Origin: Candidatus Tokpelaia sp.
GTDB lineage: Bacteria; Pseudomonadota; Alphaproteobacteria; Rhizobiales; Rhizobiaceae
NCBI RefSeq assembly: GCF_008636115.1
Contig: NZ_QLZD01000020.1
Location: forward strand, 1-64,000
Direction: 5' to 3'
DNA: 64,000 nt
The notes under the pieces are model-generated. The model ran no database searches. It worked only from the letters and a program-made list of their open reading frames with translations, and was not told the DNA's origin. The position numbers and the translations under genes were made by a program. Below, piece by piece: positions 1-8,026 of this stretch; within the stretch, counting starts at the first letter, position 1; each line of letters starts with the position of its first letter.

Positions 1-150
1 ATGATGGGCACGGACAAAGTAGCCCCCGGAGAAGAGGTTTATTGCCGCCATTGCGGTGAACCTATCCCGCCGGCGCGATTAAAGGCAATGCCGCAAGCGG
101 TATTATGTGTGGATTGCCAAAATGAAGCAGAGCAGAAACAGAAGGGCTAA
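1..150 (+). CDS. DksA/TraR-type zinc-finger phage protein (may start upstream)
   Basis: A frame of 49 residues open from the first base, with two ATG codons at its start. It holds two CxxC pairs (CRHCG near residue 15 and CVDCQ near residue 36), the arrangement of a DksA/TraR C-terminal zinc finger. Short proteins of this family are common just before the DUF2730 gene in Mu-like phages and may modulate RNA polymerase. The true start may lie upstream of the window. The next gene begins 6 bases after its stop, so it belongs to the late operon. Confidence 0.75.
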   Translation: MMGTDKVAPGEEVYCRHCGEPIPPARLKAMPQAVLCVDCQNEAEQKQKG

Positions 151-155
151 AAAAA

Positions 156-503
156 GTGACATTTGATATAGCTGTTATCGGCGCGTGGGTTGCCTTTATT
201 CTGTCTGTCATATCCCTCGCCGGGCTGATTAAAAGCCATTTTACCGGCGGCACAAAAGAGAATACCGAGGCAATCAAAGAGCTTGATAGCAAGCACGACA
301 AGCTGGATAAACGAGTGCAGAAAGTAGAGACCGAACTGAAACATTTGCCTAATAAAGACGATTTTACCAAGCTGGCTGTCTCTTTCGCCGAAATGAAGGG
401 GGATATTAAAGTTATGTCCCACGCAGCAAAATCAACCGAGCGTTCTACCCGGCGTATGGAAGATTTTTTGTTGGGGGGCGTAAAGGGGAAGGAAAAGAAA
501 TAA
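156..503 (+). CDS. DUF2730 family phage protein (Mu gp25-like)
   Basis: 115 residues from a GTG start. Residues about 5-27 form one hydrophobic membrane segment, followed by a charged heptad-rich region (about 35-75) expected to be a coiled coil. This is the layout of DUF2730, the small protein preceding gp26 and gp27 in Mu-like head modules. Its role is unknown. The stop codon overlaps the next ATG (ATGA), implying translational coupling. Confidence 0.75.
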   Translation: MTFDIAVIGAWVAFILSVISLAGLIKSHFTGGTKENTEAIKELDSKHDKLDKRVQKVETELKHLPNKDDFTKLAVSFAEMKGDIKVMSHAAKSTERSTRRMEDFLLGGVKGKEKK

Positions 504-796
504 TGAATTATGATGATTTCCTGGCCACTGATGCCCGCCTTATTATTTTAAAAGAACTTGCCCAGCAGCCGGGGCACAGCGCTAACCAGACCATATTGCT
601 AAAAGTTTTGGATACTTTCGGACATCGCCGGTCGCGTGAATGGGTGCGTCAGCAAATGCGCTATCTGGCAGATATGAACGCCGTGCAGATGACAGAAGCC
701 GGAACAGTGCTGATTGCTCGCTTGAAACAGGCCGGCCGCGATCACTTGGAGCATCGCATAAAGCTGGAAGGCGTTGACGCGCCGTCAGAGGGGTGA
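503..796 (+). CDS. Mu gp26-like phage protein (VpaChn25_0724 type)
   Basis: 97 residues. The pattern of short helices with a basic stretch (HRRSREWVRQQMRYL, about residues 47-61) resembles a winged-helix fold and matches the gp26-like family between DUF2730 and the small terminase. It starts on the stop of the preceding gene and ends directly before the next. The function is not established for the family; DNA binding is an inference from the fold-like pattern and position. Confidence 0.7.
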   Translation: MNYDDFLATDARLIILKELAQQPGHSANQTILLKVLDTFGHRRSREWVRQQMRYLADMNAVQMTEAGTVLIARLKQAGRDHLEHRIKLEGVDAPSEG

Positions 797-1411
797 ATGA
801 TGGCCAAAAAAACAGATAAAGGCAGAGGCAGGCTGTCGGCGATAGACTTGTTACCGCCCGAATGCGATGCCCTTATCGCCAAAGCCGCCCAGTTGCTGGC
901 GGCGCGAGAGCATACTCAAGCCGAAATTTTTGCAAGATTTGAAGCCGATTGCCGGGTAGTGCAAAAAGAAATGGGGCGGATTTTTGCTATCCCCAGTCGC
1001 TCTGCCTTTAACCGCTATTCAATCCGGCTTGCTGCCATGTCTCGCAGGCTGTCGCAAACGCGCGAAATCGCCGCTTCACTGGCCGATCGCTTTGACGCTG
1101 GGGCCAGTGATGATCTGACACTGATAGCCGCTGAAGCTATCAAGACGCTGATTTTTGAGACCCTTTCGGGCAATGAACGGCTGGAACCCAAAGAAGCACA
1201 AGCGCTGGGCAATGCGCTAAAATCCGCCCTTGCCGCCCAGCATATCAGCACGGCGCGCCGGCAGAAGCTGGAAGCCGAATTTGCCAAAGATGCCGGGCAA
1301 GCAGTTGAGCAAGCAGCGAAAGAGGCCGGGCTGTCGGGCGATATGGCCGCCGCTATCCGCAATCAGGTTCTGGGCGTGAGGAACAAGCCGGAGCCGCGCA
1401 ATGGAAAATGA
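797..1411 (+). CDS. DUF3486 family protein, probable small terminase subunit (Mu gp27-like)
   Basis: 204 residues, helical and charged, beginning with a basic segment (MMAKKTDKGRGRLSAIDLLP) typical of DUF3486. In Mu the equivalent gp27 is thought to be the small terminase subunit, recognising DNA for packaging with gp28. The order gp26-gp27-gp28 is preserved here. A purine-rich GAGGGG stands just upstream; ATG at 797 or 800 are both possible. The gene overlaps the terminase large subunit by 11 bases. Confidence 0.75.
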   Translation: MMAKKTDKGRGRLSAIDLLPPECDALIAKAAQLLAAREHTQAEIFARFEADCRVVQKEMGRIFAIPSRSAFNRYSIRLAAMSRRLSQTREIAASLADRFDAGASDDLTLIAAEAIKTLIFETLSGNERLEPKEAQALGNALKSALAAQHISTARRQKLEAEFAKDAGQAVEQAAKEAGLSGDMAAAIRNQVLGVRNKPEPRNGK

Positions 1412-3017
1412 GCAAGCGGCTAAGCTGGTCACTGCACCGGCGGAACTGACATTTGGCGGCGCAGTTCCAGATGGCCTGGATCCGTTGGCTGAAGGCGTGT
1501 TAATGGCGCATCAGGCCGACTGGATTGCGGATAAAAGCGATTTGAAACTTGCCGAAAAAGGCCGGCGAACAGGAATCACCTTTGCTGAGGCGCTCGACGA
1601 CACAGTGACAGCCGCCACCAGCCGTTCAGCCGGCGGCGATAATGTGTTTTATATAGGTGATACCAAAGACAAAGGGCGGGAATTTATCGGTTATGTCGCC
1701 AAATTCGCCCGCGCCATTTCGGCCGAAACCAGCCCGGTTGAGGAATATTTGTTTGAAGACCAAAAGCCGGACGGAACCACCAAGTATATATCATCTTACA
1801 GAATTCGCTTTGCCAGCGGCTTTCGGGTAGAGGCATTATCCAGCCGGCCTGACAATATACGCGGTCTGCAGGGCATTGTGGTGATTGATGAAGCGGCTTT
1901 CCATCAGGACGTGCGCGGGGTTTTAGACGCGGTCAATGCTTTGCTGATCTGGGGCGGAAAAATTCGCGTTATCAGCACGCATAACGGAGTTTTGAACCCG
2001 TTTAACGAGCTGATTTTGGAAGCGCGCGCCGGCAAAGTGCCGTTTAAAATCCACCGCTATCCGTTTGAACTGGCAGTCAAGAACGGCCTTTTTCGCCGCG
2101 TTTGCCAGATAAAAGGTGAGCAATGGACAGCGGAAGGTGAACAGGCATGGGAAGAGCGTATCCGCGCCTCTTATGGTGTGCGCACCTCTGCCATGCGGCA
2201 AGAGCTTGATGCAATACCGGCTGATCAAGAGGGCGCCGCCTTGAGCCGGGTGCAGATTGAGGCGGTAATGCGCCCCGGCATTCCGGTTTTGCGTTTCGCG
2301 GCCAAAGATGAATTCAAAAACCAATCAGAGGCAAGCCGCACCAAAGATGCAAAGGATTGGTGTGATTGGCGGCTGGCCCCTATATTGGCTAAGGCTGACC
2401 GCCGCTTGCCTCATGTTTTTGGCGTAGATTTTGCGCGCAGCGGCGATGCCACAGCAATTATCGTGATGGAAATCAGCCGCGCGCTTGTGCGCCGCACTGT
2501 GCTGGCGGTGGAATTGCGCAATATGCCGTTTGACCAGCAGCGCGAAATCCTCTTCTACATTGTTGACCGCTTACCCAAGCGGCAAGGCGGCGCCTTGGAC
2601 GCACGCGGCAATGGTGCTTATTTGGCAGAAAAAGCTGCCCAGCGTTATGGCGCATCGGTGCAAGAAGTGCAGCTATCGCAGAGCTGGTATCTGACCAATA
2701 TGCCCGCTTATTTAGAAGCTTTCGGTGATGGATCGCTTATTTTACCTAAAGATGCCGATATATTGGCCGACCATCAAGCGCTTGCTTATGTCAACGGCTA
2801 TGTAAAAGTGCCCGATGATCATCGCTTTAAAGGTTCTGACGGTTTTACCCGGCATGGCGATACGGCAATAGCTGCCTCTCTTTGCTATTTTGCCAGTCGG
2901 CAAGATGCAGAAATTTACGCCTACACACCGGCCACGACTGACAATGCCGGCGGCACTATGTTTGAAGAGCCGGCCGGCGGCGGCCTGATACCTGATTTGC
3001 GTGGAGGAATATTCTAA
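1401..3017 (+). CDS. Phage terminase large subunit (Mu gp28-like)
   Basis: 538 residues. The N-terminal ATPase has a deviant Walker A region (EKGRRTGIT, 52-60) and a clear Walker B (VVIDEAAF, 160-167). The C-terminal half shows the RNase H-like nuclease signature VFGVDFARSGDAT near residue 340 and a second acidic element (LDARGNG) near 398. Length and motifs agree with the Mu gp28 DNA-packaging motor and nuclease. It starts inside the small subunit gene and its stop overlaps the portal start, so the packaging genes appear translationally coupled. Confidence 0.9.
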   Translation: MENEQAAKLVTAPAELTFGGAVPDGLDPLAEGVLMAHQADWIADKSDLKLAEKGRRTGITFAEALDDTVTAATSRSAGGDNVFYIGDTKDKGREFIGYVAKFARAISAETSPVEEYLFEDQKPDGTTKYISSYRIRFASGFRVEALSSRPDNIRGLQGIVVIDEAAFHQDVRGVLDAVNALLIWGGKIRVISTHNGVLNPFNELILEARAGKVPFKIHRYPFELAVKNGLFRRVCQIKGEQWTAEGEQAWEERIRASYGVRTSAMRQELDAIPADQEGAALSRVQIEAVMRPGIPVLRFAAKDEFKNQSEASRTKDAKDWCDWRLAPILAKADRRLPHVFGVDFARSGDATAIIVMEISRALVRRTVLAVELRNMPFDQQREILFYIVDRLPKRQGGALDARGNGAYLAEKAAQRYGASVQEVQLSQSWYLTNMPAYLEAFGDGSLILPKDADILADHQALAYVNGYVKVPDDHRFKGSDGFTRHGDTAIAASLCYFASRQDAEIYAYTPATTDNAGGTMFEEPAGGGLIPDLRGGIF

Positions 3018-4606
3018 TGCCCGGTTTAATCGACACAAAAGGCCGCCCGCTTATCTCCAAAAAACTGCAACAAGAGCTAGCCGCGCCGACTATTGATGGG
3101 GTGCGGACAATCTGGGCCGATACAGTGCTCAACGGCCTCACTCCCTTTGCTTTGGCCGATATATTGCGACAAGCCGCGCAAGGTTATCCTGACCGATTTT
3201 TCGCGCTGGCGGAAGAAATGGAAGAGCGGGACTTACATTATCGCGCCGTTTTATCCACCCGCAAAAACGCATTAACTGGCCTTGATCCTTACATTAAAGC
3301 AGCAGGCGATGATAAAGAACAGCAGAAACAGGCAGAGGCTTTAACGGAAGTGATCAGTCAGGCGGTATTTGCCGATAATTGCGTATCTGACACATTGGAC
3401 GCGCTGGCAAAAGGTTATGCTGTCATAGAAACCATTTGGGAGAAAACAGCCAAAGAATGGTGGCCGGTGGATTGGAAATGGCGCAATCAGCGGTTTTTTC
3501 AGATAGCGCGTGATGACGGCGAGACTTTACGGCTGAAAAGCGAGACTAATCGCGCCGGGGAAGAGCTCGAACCTTACAAATTTATTGTCCATAAGCCGCG
3601 ACTGAAAAGCGGCCTGCCTATTCGCGGCGGCCTTGCCCGTCTGGCTGCATGGGGATTTATATTCAAAACCTACACAATTAAAGACTGGATGGCGTTCCTC
3701 GAAGTCTTCGGCATGCCCTTCCGTGTGGGCCGTTATGGCGCAAGCGCTAATGATGACGAAAAGAGGGTGTTGATTACCGCACTGCGCAATCTTTCAACCG
3801 ATGCCGCCGCTATTATCCCTAAGGAAATGGAAATTGAGTTTGTCGAAGTCAAAGGCGGCTCCGGTAATGCGGTATTCCAGAGCATGGCGGAATATCTGGA
3901 CAAGCAGATAAGCAAGGCAGTGCTTGGCCAGACAATGACCACTGATGATGGCGCCAGCCTTAGCCAAGCACGCGTTCATGAAAATGTGCGGCACGATATT
4001 GCCCGTTCTGACGCCCGCCAGTTGGAAGCTACACTTAACCGCGATCTGGTGCGGCCATTTATTGACGCCAATTTCGGCCCGCAGGATACTTACCCCGAAA
4101 TTGTCTTCCCGATTGTCGAGGAGCGAGATTTGTCTGCTCTATGCGACAGTCTGCAAAAACTGGTGCCGCTTGGCCTGCGCGTTTCGGAAAAGGAAATTCG
4201 TGAGGAACTCGGCCTTAGTGAGCCGCAGAAAGATGAAGCAATTCTAACGCCGCCGGCGGCCGCTGCGCCGGCACAGAAACAAACAGGCGCAACCGCACGG
4301 CAAATAGACACTGGCTGCGGCTGTGGGCAGCACCGCGCATCTGCCTCAATCAATAATGATAGCAACCCGATAGCGCCTCTGGAAGAGTTGGCCTTCACCG
4401 CAGCAGAAGACTATGAAGAGGTTTTAGCGCCCATTTTAGCGCCTCTCGAAGAAGCTTTGAGAGCTTGCGGCTCTTACGAAGAAGCCAATGCGGTGTTGAA
4501 TAATGCCATAACCAAAATGAATATTTTGCCGCTGGCTGACAAGCTGGCAGCGTTGCAAATGTTGGCGCGCGGTTTTGGCGGCAAAGGCCAAAATAATGGC
4601 AAGTGA
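3017..4606 (+). CDS. Portal protein, DUF935 (Mu gp29-like)
   Basis: 529 residues, the usual length of Mu gp29. It begins MPGLIDTKGRPL and contains the typical segment around residues 215-330 (YTIKDWMAFLEVFGMPFRVGRYG; AEYLDKQISKAVLGQTMTTD) of the DUF935 portal family. The portal forms the ring at the capsid vertex through which DNA enters and to which the tail binds. A Cys-rich GCGCG patch lies near residue 435 in a variable linker. The 3' end overlaps the MuF gene, as in Mu. Confidence 0.88.
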   Translation: MPGLIDTKGRPLISKKLQQELAAPTIDGVRTIWADTVLNGLTPFALADILRQAAQGYPDRFFALAEEMEERDLHYRAVLSTRKNALTGLDPYIKAAGDDKEQQKQAEALTEVISQAVFADNCVSDTLDALAKGYAVIETIWEKTAKEWWPVDWKWRNQRFFQIARDDGETLRLKSETNRAGEELEPYKFIVHKPRLKSGLPIRGGLARLAAWGFIFKTYTIKDWMAFLEVFGMPFRVGRYGASANDDEKRVLITALRNLSTDAAAIIPKEMEIEFVEVKGGSGNAVFQSMAEYLDKQISKAVLGQTMTTDDGASLSQARVHENVRHDIARSDARQLEATLNRDLVRPFIDANFGPQDTYPEIVFPIVEERDLSALCDSLQKLVPLGLRVSEKEIREELGLSEPQKDEAILTPPAAAAPAQKQTGATARQIDTGCGCGQHRASASINNDSNPIAPLEELAFTAAEDYEEVLAPILAPLEEALRACGSYEEANAVLNNAITKMNILPLADKLAALQMLARGFGGKGQNNGK

Positions 4607-5999
4607 TAAAAAAGAAAAGCCGGATTGGGACGAAATATTTAAGCTCGCACCGGCGGAAATGCGCGGTTATTTTGACCGCAAAAGCATAAAACCAAGTTTT
4701 GATTATCGTGATTTTGCGGCCGAAGAACACGCTTTTTCGCTCACAGTAGCGAAATCTACTGGCTATGATATTTTGGAAGATTTACAAGAATCGTTAAAAA
4801 AGGCAAATGCCGAGCGTATCCCTTATTCTGAATGGGCGGCGCAAATCACTCCAATTTTGCAGGCTAAAGGCTGGTGGGGGAAAAAGCGCATGGTTGACCC
4901 CAAAACCGGCGAGGAAAAGCTGGTGCAGCTTGGCAGCCCGCGCCGGCTGCGCACTATCTATTGGGCCAATACTATGACGGCCTATGCCGCTGGGGAATGG
5001 GCGCGGACGCAGCGTAATAAGGATTTTCTGCCTTTTCTGATTTATGAACCAAGCAAGGCAGTGCACCCACGCATTAGCCATGAGCGGTTCTATGGCTTTA
5101 TTGCCCGGGTTGATGACCCTGTTTGGCGCTGGCTTTACCCACCCAATGCTTGGCTATGCCAATGCTGGGTGCGACAGATAAGCGAATGGGAAGCCAAAAA
5201 GAAAGGCTATGACCCAAAAAGTGAAATGCCGGAATGGGCGCGGCCGGTCAAGAATAAGCGCACGGGTGAGATCGAGTGGGTGCCGGAAGGGATAGACCCG
5301 TCATGGAAAAACAATCCCGGCATGTTCCGCGCCGAAAATGTTTCGGATTTTTTATCTGACAAAATTGAAAACATGCCGGAAGAACGGCGGAAAGTGGCCA
5401 TAGAGGATATTGTCAACACACCTTTGCTACCGGCCATGCTGGACATTAAGCCGCCGGATAAATATGCAATCCCCATTGCGCCGGTGCCGAAAGGTGTGCG
5501 CAAGGAATTTGACGAGCCGAAACCACCAAGGCCGGCGGCGTTGCCGGCCAAGCCTGCTGCGCCGGCGCCGGCCGATAGGCCTGTCGCGCCACCTGCGATA
5601 GAGCCGGCGCCGCCAGTCGCTGCCCCGAAACCTGATGGCTTTAAGGTAGAAGAAATTCTGGCGCCGCAAAAACAGAGTGGCGTAGTCAAACTGTCCAATG
5701 ACAGTTTGCAGCATATAATTAAGGAGCACGAAGAACGCGGTTTGGGAATTGATGATTTGCGCAAGGCTATAACCGTCATCGCTGCTCCCGTGGGGGTGGT
5801 GAAACGGAAAGAAAAAGAAGGTAAGGAAAGCAATACAGCTATTTTTGTCGGGCAAGCAGGTGATGTATGGTGGCGTGTCGCTGTAAAATATGTCGCAACG
5901 GCCAAAGAATGGTGGCTAACCAGCTTCCATCGTAAGAGCGAAAAGGCTGCTAAAAATTTCTTAGAGGCGGCAGAGAGAAAAGGGGAGAAAATTAAATAG
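4596..5999 (+). CDS. MuF head-morphogenesis protein with C-terminal nuclease-like toxin domain
   Basis: 467 residues from ATG 4596, which lies inside the portal 3' end. Residues to about 285 are a Mu F/SPP1 gp7-type minor head domain, with a Trp/Cys-rich centre (WRWLYPPNAWLCQCWVRQIS). A Pro/Ala-rich linker follows (about 305-355). The last 110 or so residues contain LQHIIKEHEERG and end in a WWLTSFH motif, resembling the PBECR (Barnase/EndoU/ColicinE5-D/RelE-like) nucleases known to be fused to MuF proteins. Such fusions are polymorphic toxins thought to be carried in the virion. No convincing immunity gene follows. Confidence 0.8.
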   Translation: MASDKKEKPDWDEIFKLAPAEMRGYFDRKSIKPSFDYRDFAAEEHAFSLTVAKSTGYDILEDLQESLKKANAERIPYSEWAAQITPILQAKGWWGKKRMVDPKTGEEKLVQLGSPRRLRTIYWANTMTAYAAGEWARTQRNKDFLPFLIYEPSKAVHPRISHERFYGFIARVDDPVWRWLYPPNAWLCQCWVRQISEWEAKKKGYDPKSEMPEWARPVKNKRTGEIEWVPEGIDPSWKNNPGMFRAENVSDFLSDKIENMPEERRKVAIEDIVNTPLLPAMLDIKPPDKYAIPIAPVPKGVRKEFDEPKPPRPAALPAKPAAPAPADRPVAPPAIEPAPPVAAPKPDGFKVEEILAPQKQSGVVKLSNDSLQHIIKEHEERGLGIDDLRKAITVIAAPVGVVKRKEKEGKESNTAIFVGQAGDVWWRVAVKYVATAKEWWLTSFHRKSEKAAKNFLEAAERKGEKIK

Positions 6000-6063
6000 G
6001 GCGCAGGCGGGCGTCAAACCGCCGATGGACAAAGCCATGTAGAACTTGACTTGCGCCCTATTT
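5994..6063 (+). ncRNA. Candidate structured RNA or elaborate terminator after the MuF gene
   Basis: A perfect 12-bp stem (AAATAGGGCGCA at 5994-6005 with TGCGCCCTATTT at 6052-6063) closes a region with two further hairpins: GGCGG/CCGCC (6006-6010 with 6019-6023) and ATGG/CCAT (6025-6028 with 6035-6038). The result is a compact three-way junction. The 5' arm includes the MuF stop codon. The following bases are only weakly T-rich, so it could be a terminator, an RNA-processing element or a small RNA. I recognise no named RNA family. Confidence 0.4.
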
Positions 6064-6157
6064 GTTGCGGTAACGGAGAGATGTCACCCTCTCATAAGCG
6101 CACTAAAAGCACCTTATAGAAACCTGCTCGCTCCCGATGTGGTTATAATATAATGCC

Positions 6158-6280
6158 ATGCGTTTTCGTGCAAGCAAAAAAACAGATTGCGCTACGCCGC
6201 GGGCACGGGTAAAAATAAAAGCCACAGGGCGCGCGAGCGCAAATAAATTGGCCAATCATCAAGAGCCGTGCAAAAACTGA
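6158..6280 (+). pseudogene. Possible decayed com-like zinc-finger gene
   Basis: An open frame of 40 codons in an otherwise gene-free 440-base stretch. Read across frames, fragments resemble Com, the small zinc-binding translational activator of Mu-like phages: SCKQKNRLRYAAGTGKNK in one frame and VKIKATGRASANKLANHQEP in another. The Cys codons expected in a working Com are mostly lost and the similarity shifts frame, so I read it as a remnant. A TATAAT-like sequence lies just upstream. The assignment is tentative and could be chance. Confidence 0.25.
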
Positions 6281-6359
6281 TAGGCGGCCTTTGAACGGCC
6301 TTTGAATTTGATTTTATAAATAAAGCCTCGCCCCTCTTTTTATCTCTCTTTACATCATC

Positions 6360-6438
6360 AAAAAATCCTTGCGCCTGACAGTGTCAAGCTGACAGGTTTT
6401 TTGTTTTTGCACGATAGTGTCGGAAACAAGGATTTTTT
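6360..6438 (+). promoter_or_regulatory. Inverted repeat that can hide the protease ribosome binding site
   Basis: AAAAAATCCTTG (6360-6371) pairs perfectly with CAAGGATTTTTT (6427-6438). The 3' arm contains the AAGGA ribosome binding site (6428-6432) of the protease gene starting at 6444. A transcript reading through from upstream would carry both arms and bury the site. One starting at the internal dyad promoter would lack the 5' arm. The enclosed segment also has a mismatch-containing hairpin followed by a T run (6395-6407) that could act as a terminator. Confidence 0.5.
6376..6394 (+). promoter_or_regulatory. Late-promoter dyad element, copy 1
   Basis: TGACAGTGTCAAGCTGACA. The first 11 bases are a palindrome centred on G (TGACA-G-TGTCA), followed by a third half-site TGACA. 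The same element precedes two other late operons (11499 and 20048). The last half-site reads as a -35 box (CTGACA) with GATAGT 18 bases further on as a possible -10, so the dyad would sit where an activator binds. Late promoters of Mu are activator dependent and one lies before gene I; here it also precedes the I-like gene. Confidence 0.55.
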
Positions 6439-6443
6439 GCCAC

Positions 6444-7571
6444 ATGACCGAAAATCTAGCCACGTGTTGCTTTATGCAGCCTTTACCTGCTCCGGCCGAA
6501 GCCGGCACTGCGCCGAAATGGGTGCAGATTTTCCCCAAAGGGCCGCATATCAAAGCACGCGATGGCCGGGAATGGGAGTTAGACGCCAATGCGGTGATTG
6601 CCGCTTTTACTGCCAATCAAGGGCCATTGGCTGTTGATTACGAGCATGCGCAGGATATTTTGCCCGAAATCGGCGAAAAGGCGCCGGCCTCTGGTTGGAT
6701 AGAGGAATTGCAGACACGCGATGACGGCCTTTATGCCCGCATTGAATGGACGGCAGAAGCGGCGCGAGCAATCGCTGCGCGGGAATATCGCTATATATCG
6801 CCGTCTTTTTCACACCTGAAAAACGGCTACATCACAAAATTGATAGGTGCCGGCCTGGTCAATCGGCCGGCTTTTATCATGCATGCGTTAGCGCGCCGAC
6901 AGCAACAGCAAAAACAGAAACAGGAGCACGAAATGAGTTTGCAAGCTATTGCCGCCAGTCTCGGACTGAAAGAAGACGCCATTGAGAAAGATATTATCGC
7001 CGCTATTGCCGGGCAAAAATCTGACCGGGAAAAGGAAAGGCAGGCGCTGTGCAGTGCGATGGCTGTCAAAAGCGATAGTGATATGCCGACGATTATCAAG
7101 GCAGTAGAGGCACAAAAACTGGCAGCGGCGGAAGCCGTGGCAAAAAGCAAGCAAAGCGAGGGCGAGCAAACGGCTTTGGCAGCCTTGCAGACGCAATTTG
7201 CTGAAGGTCAAAAAGAGCTGGCTGAATTGCGCGGCCAGATGCGCGATAAAGATGTGGACAGCTTTCTGGACGGGGCGATTGCTGCCGGTAAAATGACGCC
7301 GGCAGCGCGGGCCGAGTATAAGGCGCTTTGCAACACGCAAGAGGGCTTTGACGGCTGCAAGAAGCTGGTGGAAAAATTGCCGGCACTGGCGAAAGCCAGC
7401 AATCTGGACGGCAAACAGGCCGGTACAGCGGAAGCCGGCGATACGGCTGATCCGCAAAAAGTAGCGCATTGCGCTGTTGCTTATCAAAATGAGCAAGCGG
7501 CCAAAGGCATCGCCATCAGCACCATTGACGCGGTAGATTTTATTATGGCCAACCCTGACCGGTTGAAATAG
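6444..7571 (+). CDS. Phage protease/scaffold (Mu I-like)
   Basis: 375 residues from ATG 6444, chosen because AAGGA stands 11 bases upstream; a GTG at 6417 would extend it by nine codons. The N-terminal 150 residues match the Mu gene I protease family (PLPAPAEAGTAPKWVQIFP; AVDYEHAQDI; YISPSFSH). The rest is a Gln/Lys/Ala-rich helical scaffold, including a QQQQKQKQE stretch near residue 150 and an internal ATG (MSLQAIAASLG) that could yield a separate scaffold as in Mu gene Z. It cleaves scaffold during head maturation. Confidence 0.85.
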   Translation: MTENLATCCFMQPLPAPAEAGTAPKWVQIFPKGPHIKARDGREWELDANAVIAAFTANQGPLAVDYEHAQDILPEIGEKAPASGWIEELQTRDDGLYARIEWTAEAARAIAAREYRYISPSFSHLKNGYITKLIGAGLVNRPAFIMHALARRQQQQKQKQEHEMSLQAIAASLGLKEDAIEKDIIAAIAGQKSDREKERQALCSAMAVKSDSDMPTIIKAVEAQKLAAAEAVAKSKQSEGEQTALAALQTQFAEGQKELAELRGQMRDKDVDSFLDGAIAAGKMTPAARAEYKALCNTQEGFDGCKKLVEKLPALAKASNLDGKQAGTAEAGDTADPQKVAHCAVAYQNEQAAKGIAISTIDAVDFIMANPDRLK

Positions 7572-7630
7572 ACGGTCAGGATTCGTAGCAGAATTGCCCT
7601 ATTAACCCCTCCAGAGCAGAGATTTTGACA

Positions 7631-7972
7631 ATGACAACACCTATTTTGACGAAAGCTTTTCGTGCCGGCGAGAAAATTTCCGGATTTTTGATTGTTAAGG
7701 CCAATGAAGACGGCACAGTTGGTTTGGCCAAGGCAAAAACGGACAAGATTCTGGGCGCAGCCAATGCTGTCGGCGCCGAAAGCGGCGATATGCTTGATAT
7801 TGATCAGGCCGGCTGGTCGGAAGTGCGCTGCGGCGCCAATGTCGCTTTTGGCGATTTGCTGACCAGTGATGCCAATTCCTGCGCTGTCGTGGCCGCCGCC
7901 GGTGATCGTATTTTAGGCGTGGCGATTAAAGACGGCGCTGCCGGCGATGTTATTCCCTTCCGGGTAATGTGA
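7631..7972 (+). CDS. DUF2190 family protein, probable capsid decoration/head fibre protein
   Basis: 113 residues. It is small, glycine- and alanine-rich with repeated short beta segments (GFLIVKANEDGTVGLAKAKTDKILGAA; DRILGVAIKDGAAGDVIPFRVM), as in DUF2190 proteins lying between protease/scaffold and major capsid genes. Members are proposed to decorate the capsid. ATG 7631 is preferred over a TTG six bases upstream. Confidence 0.65.
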   Translation: MTTPILTKAFRAGEKISGFLIVKANEDGTVGLAKAKTDKILGAANAVGAESGDMLDIDQAGWSEVRCGANVAFGDLLTSDANSCAVVAAAGDRILGVAIKDGAAGDVIPFRVM

Positions 7973-8026
7973 AGCGCCGCAACCTGAAATCTCTCATTCT
8001 TCAAACAGTAAAACAGGATTATCACA

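Noticed and set aside
5207-5905. 232-codon minus-strand frame within the MuF gene
   Set aside because: Low-complexity Ser/Ala/Gly translation opposite a recognised gene; no start site or family.
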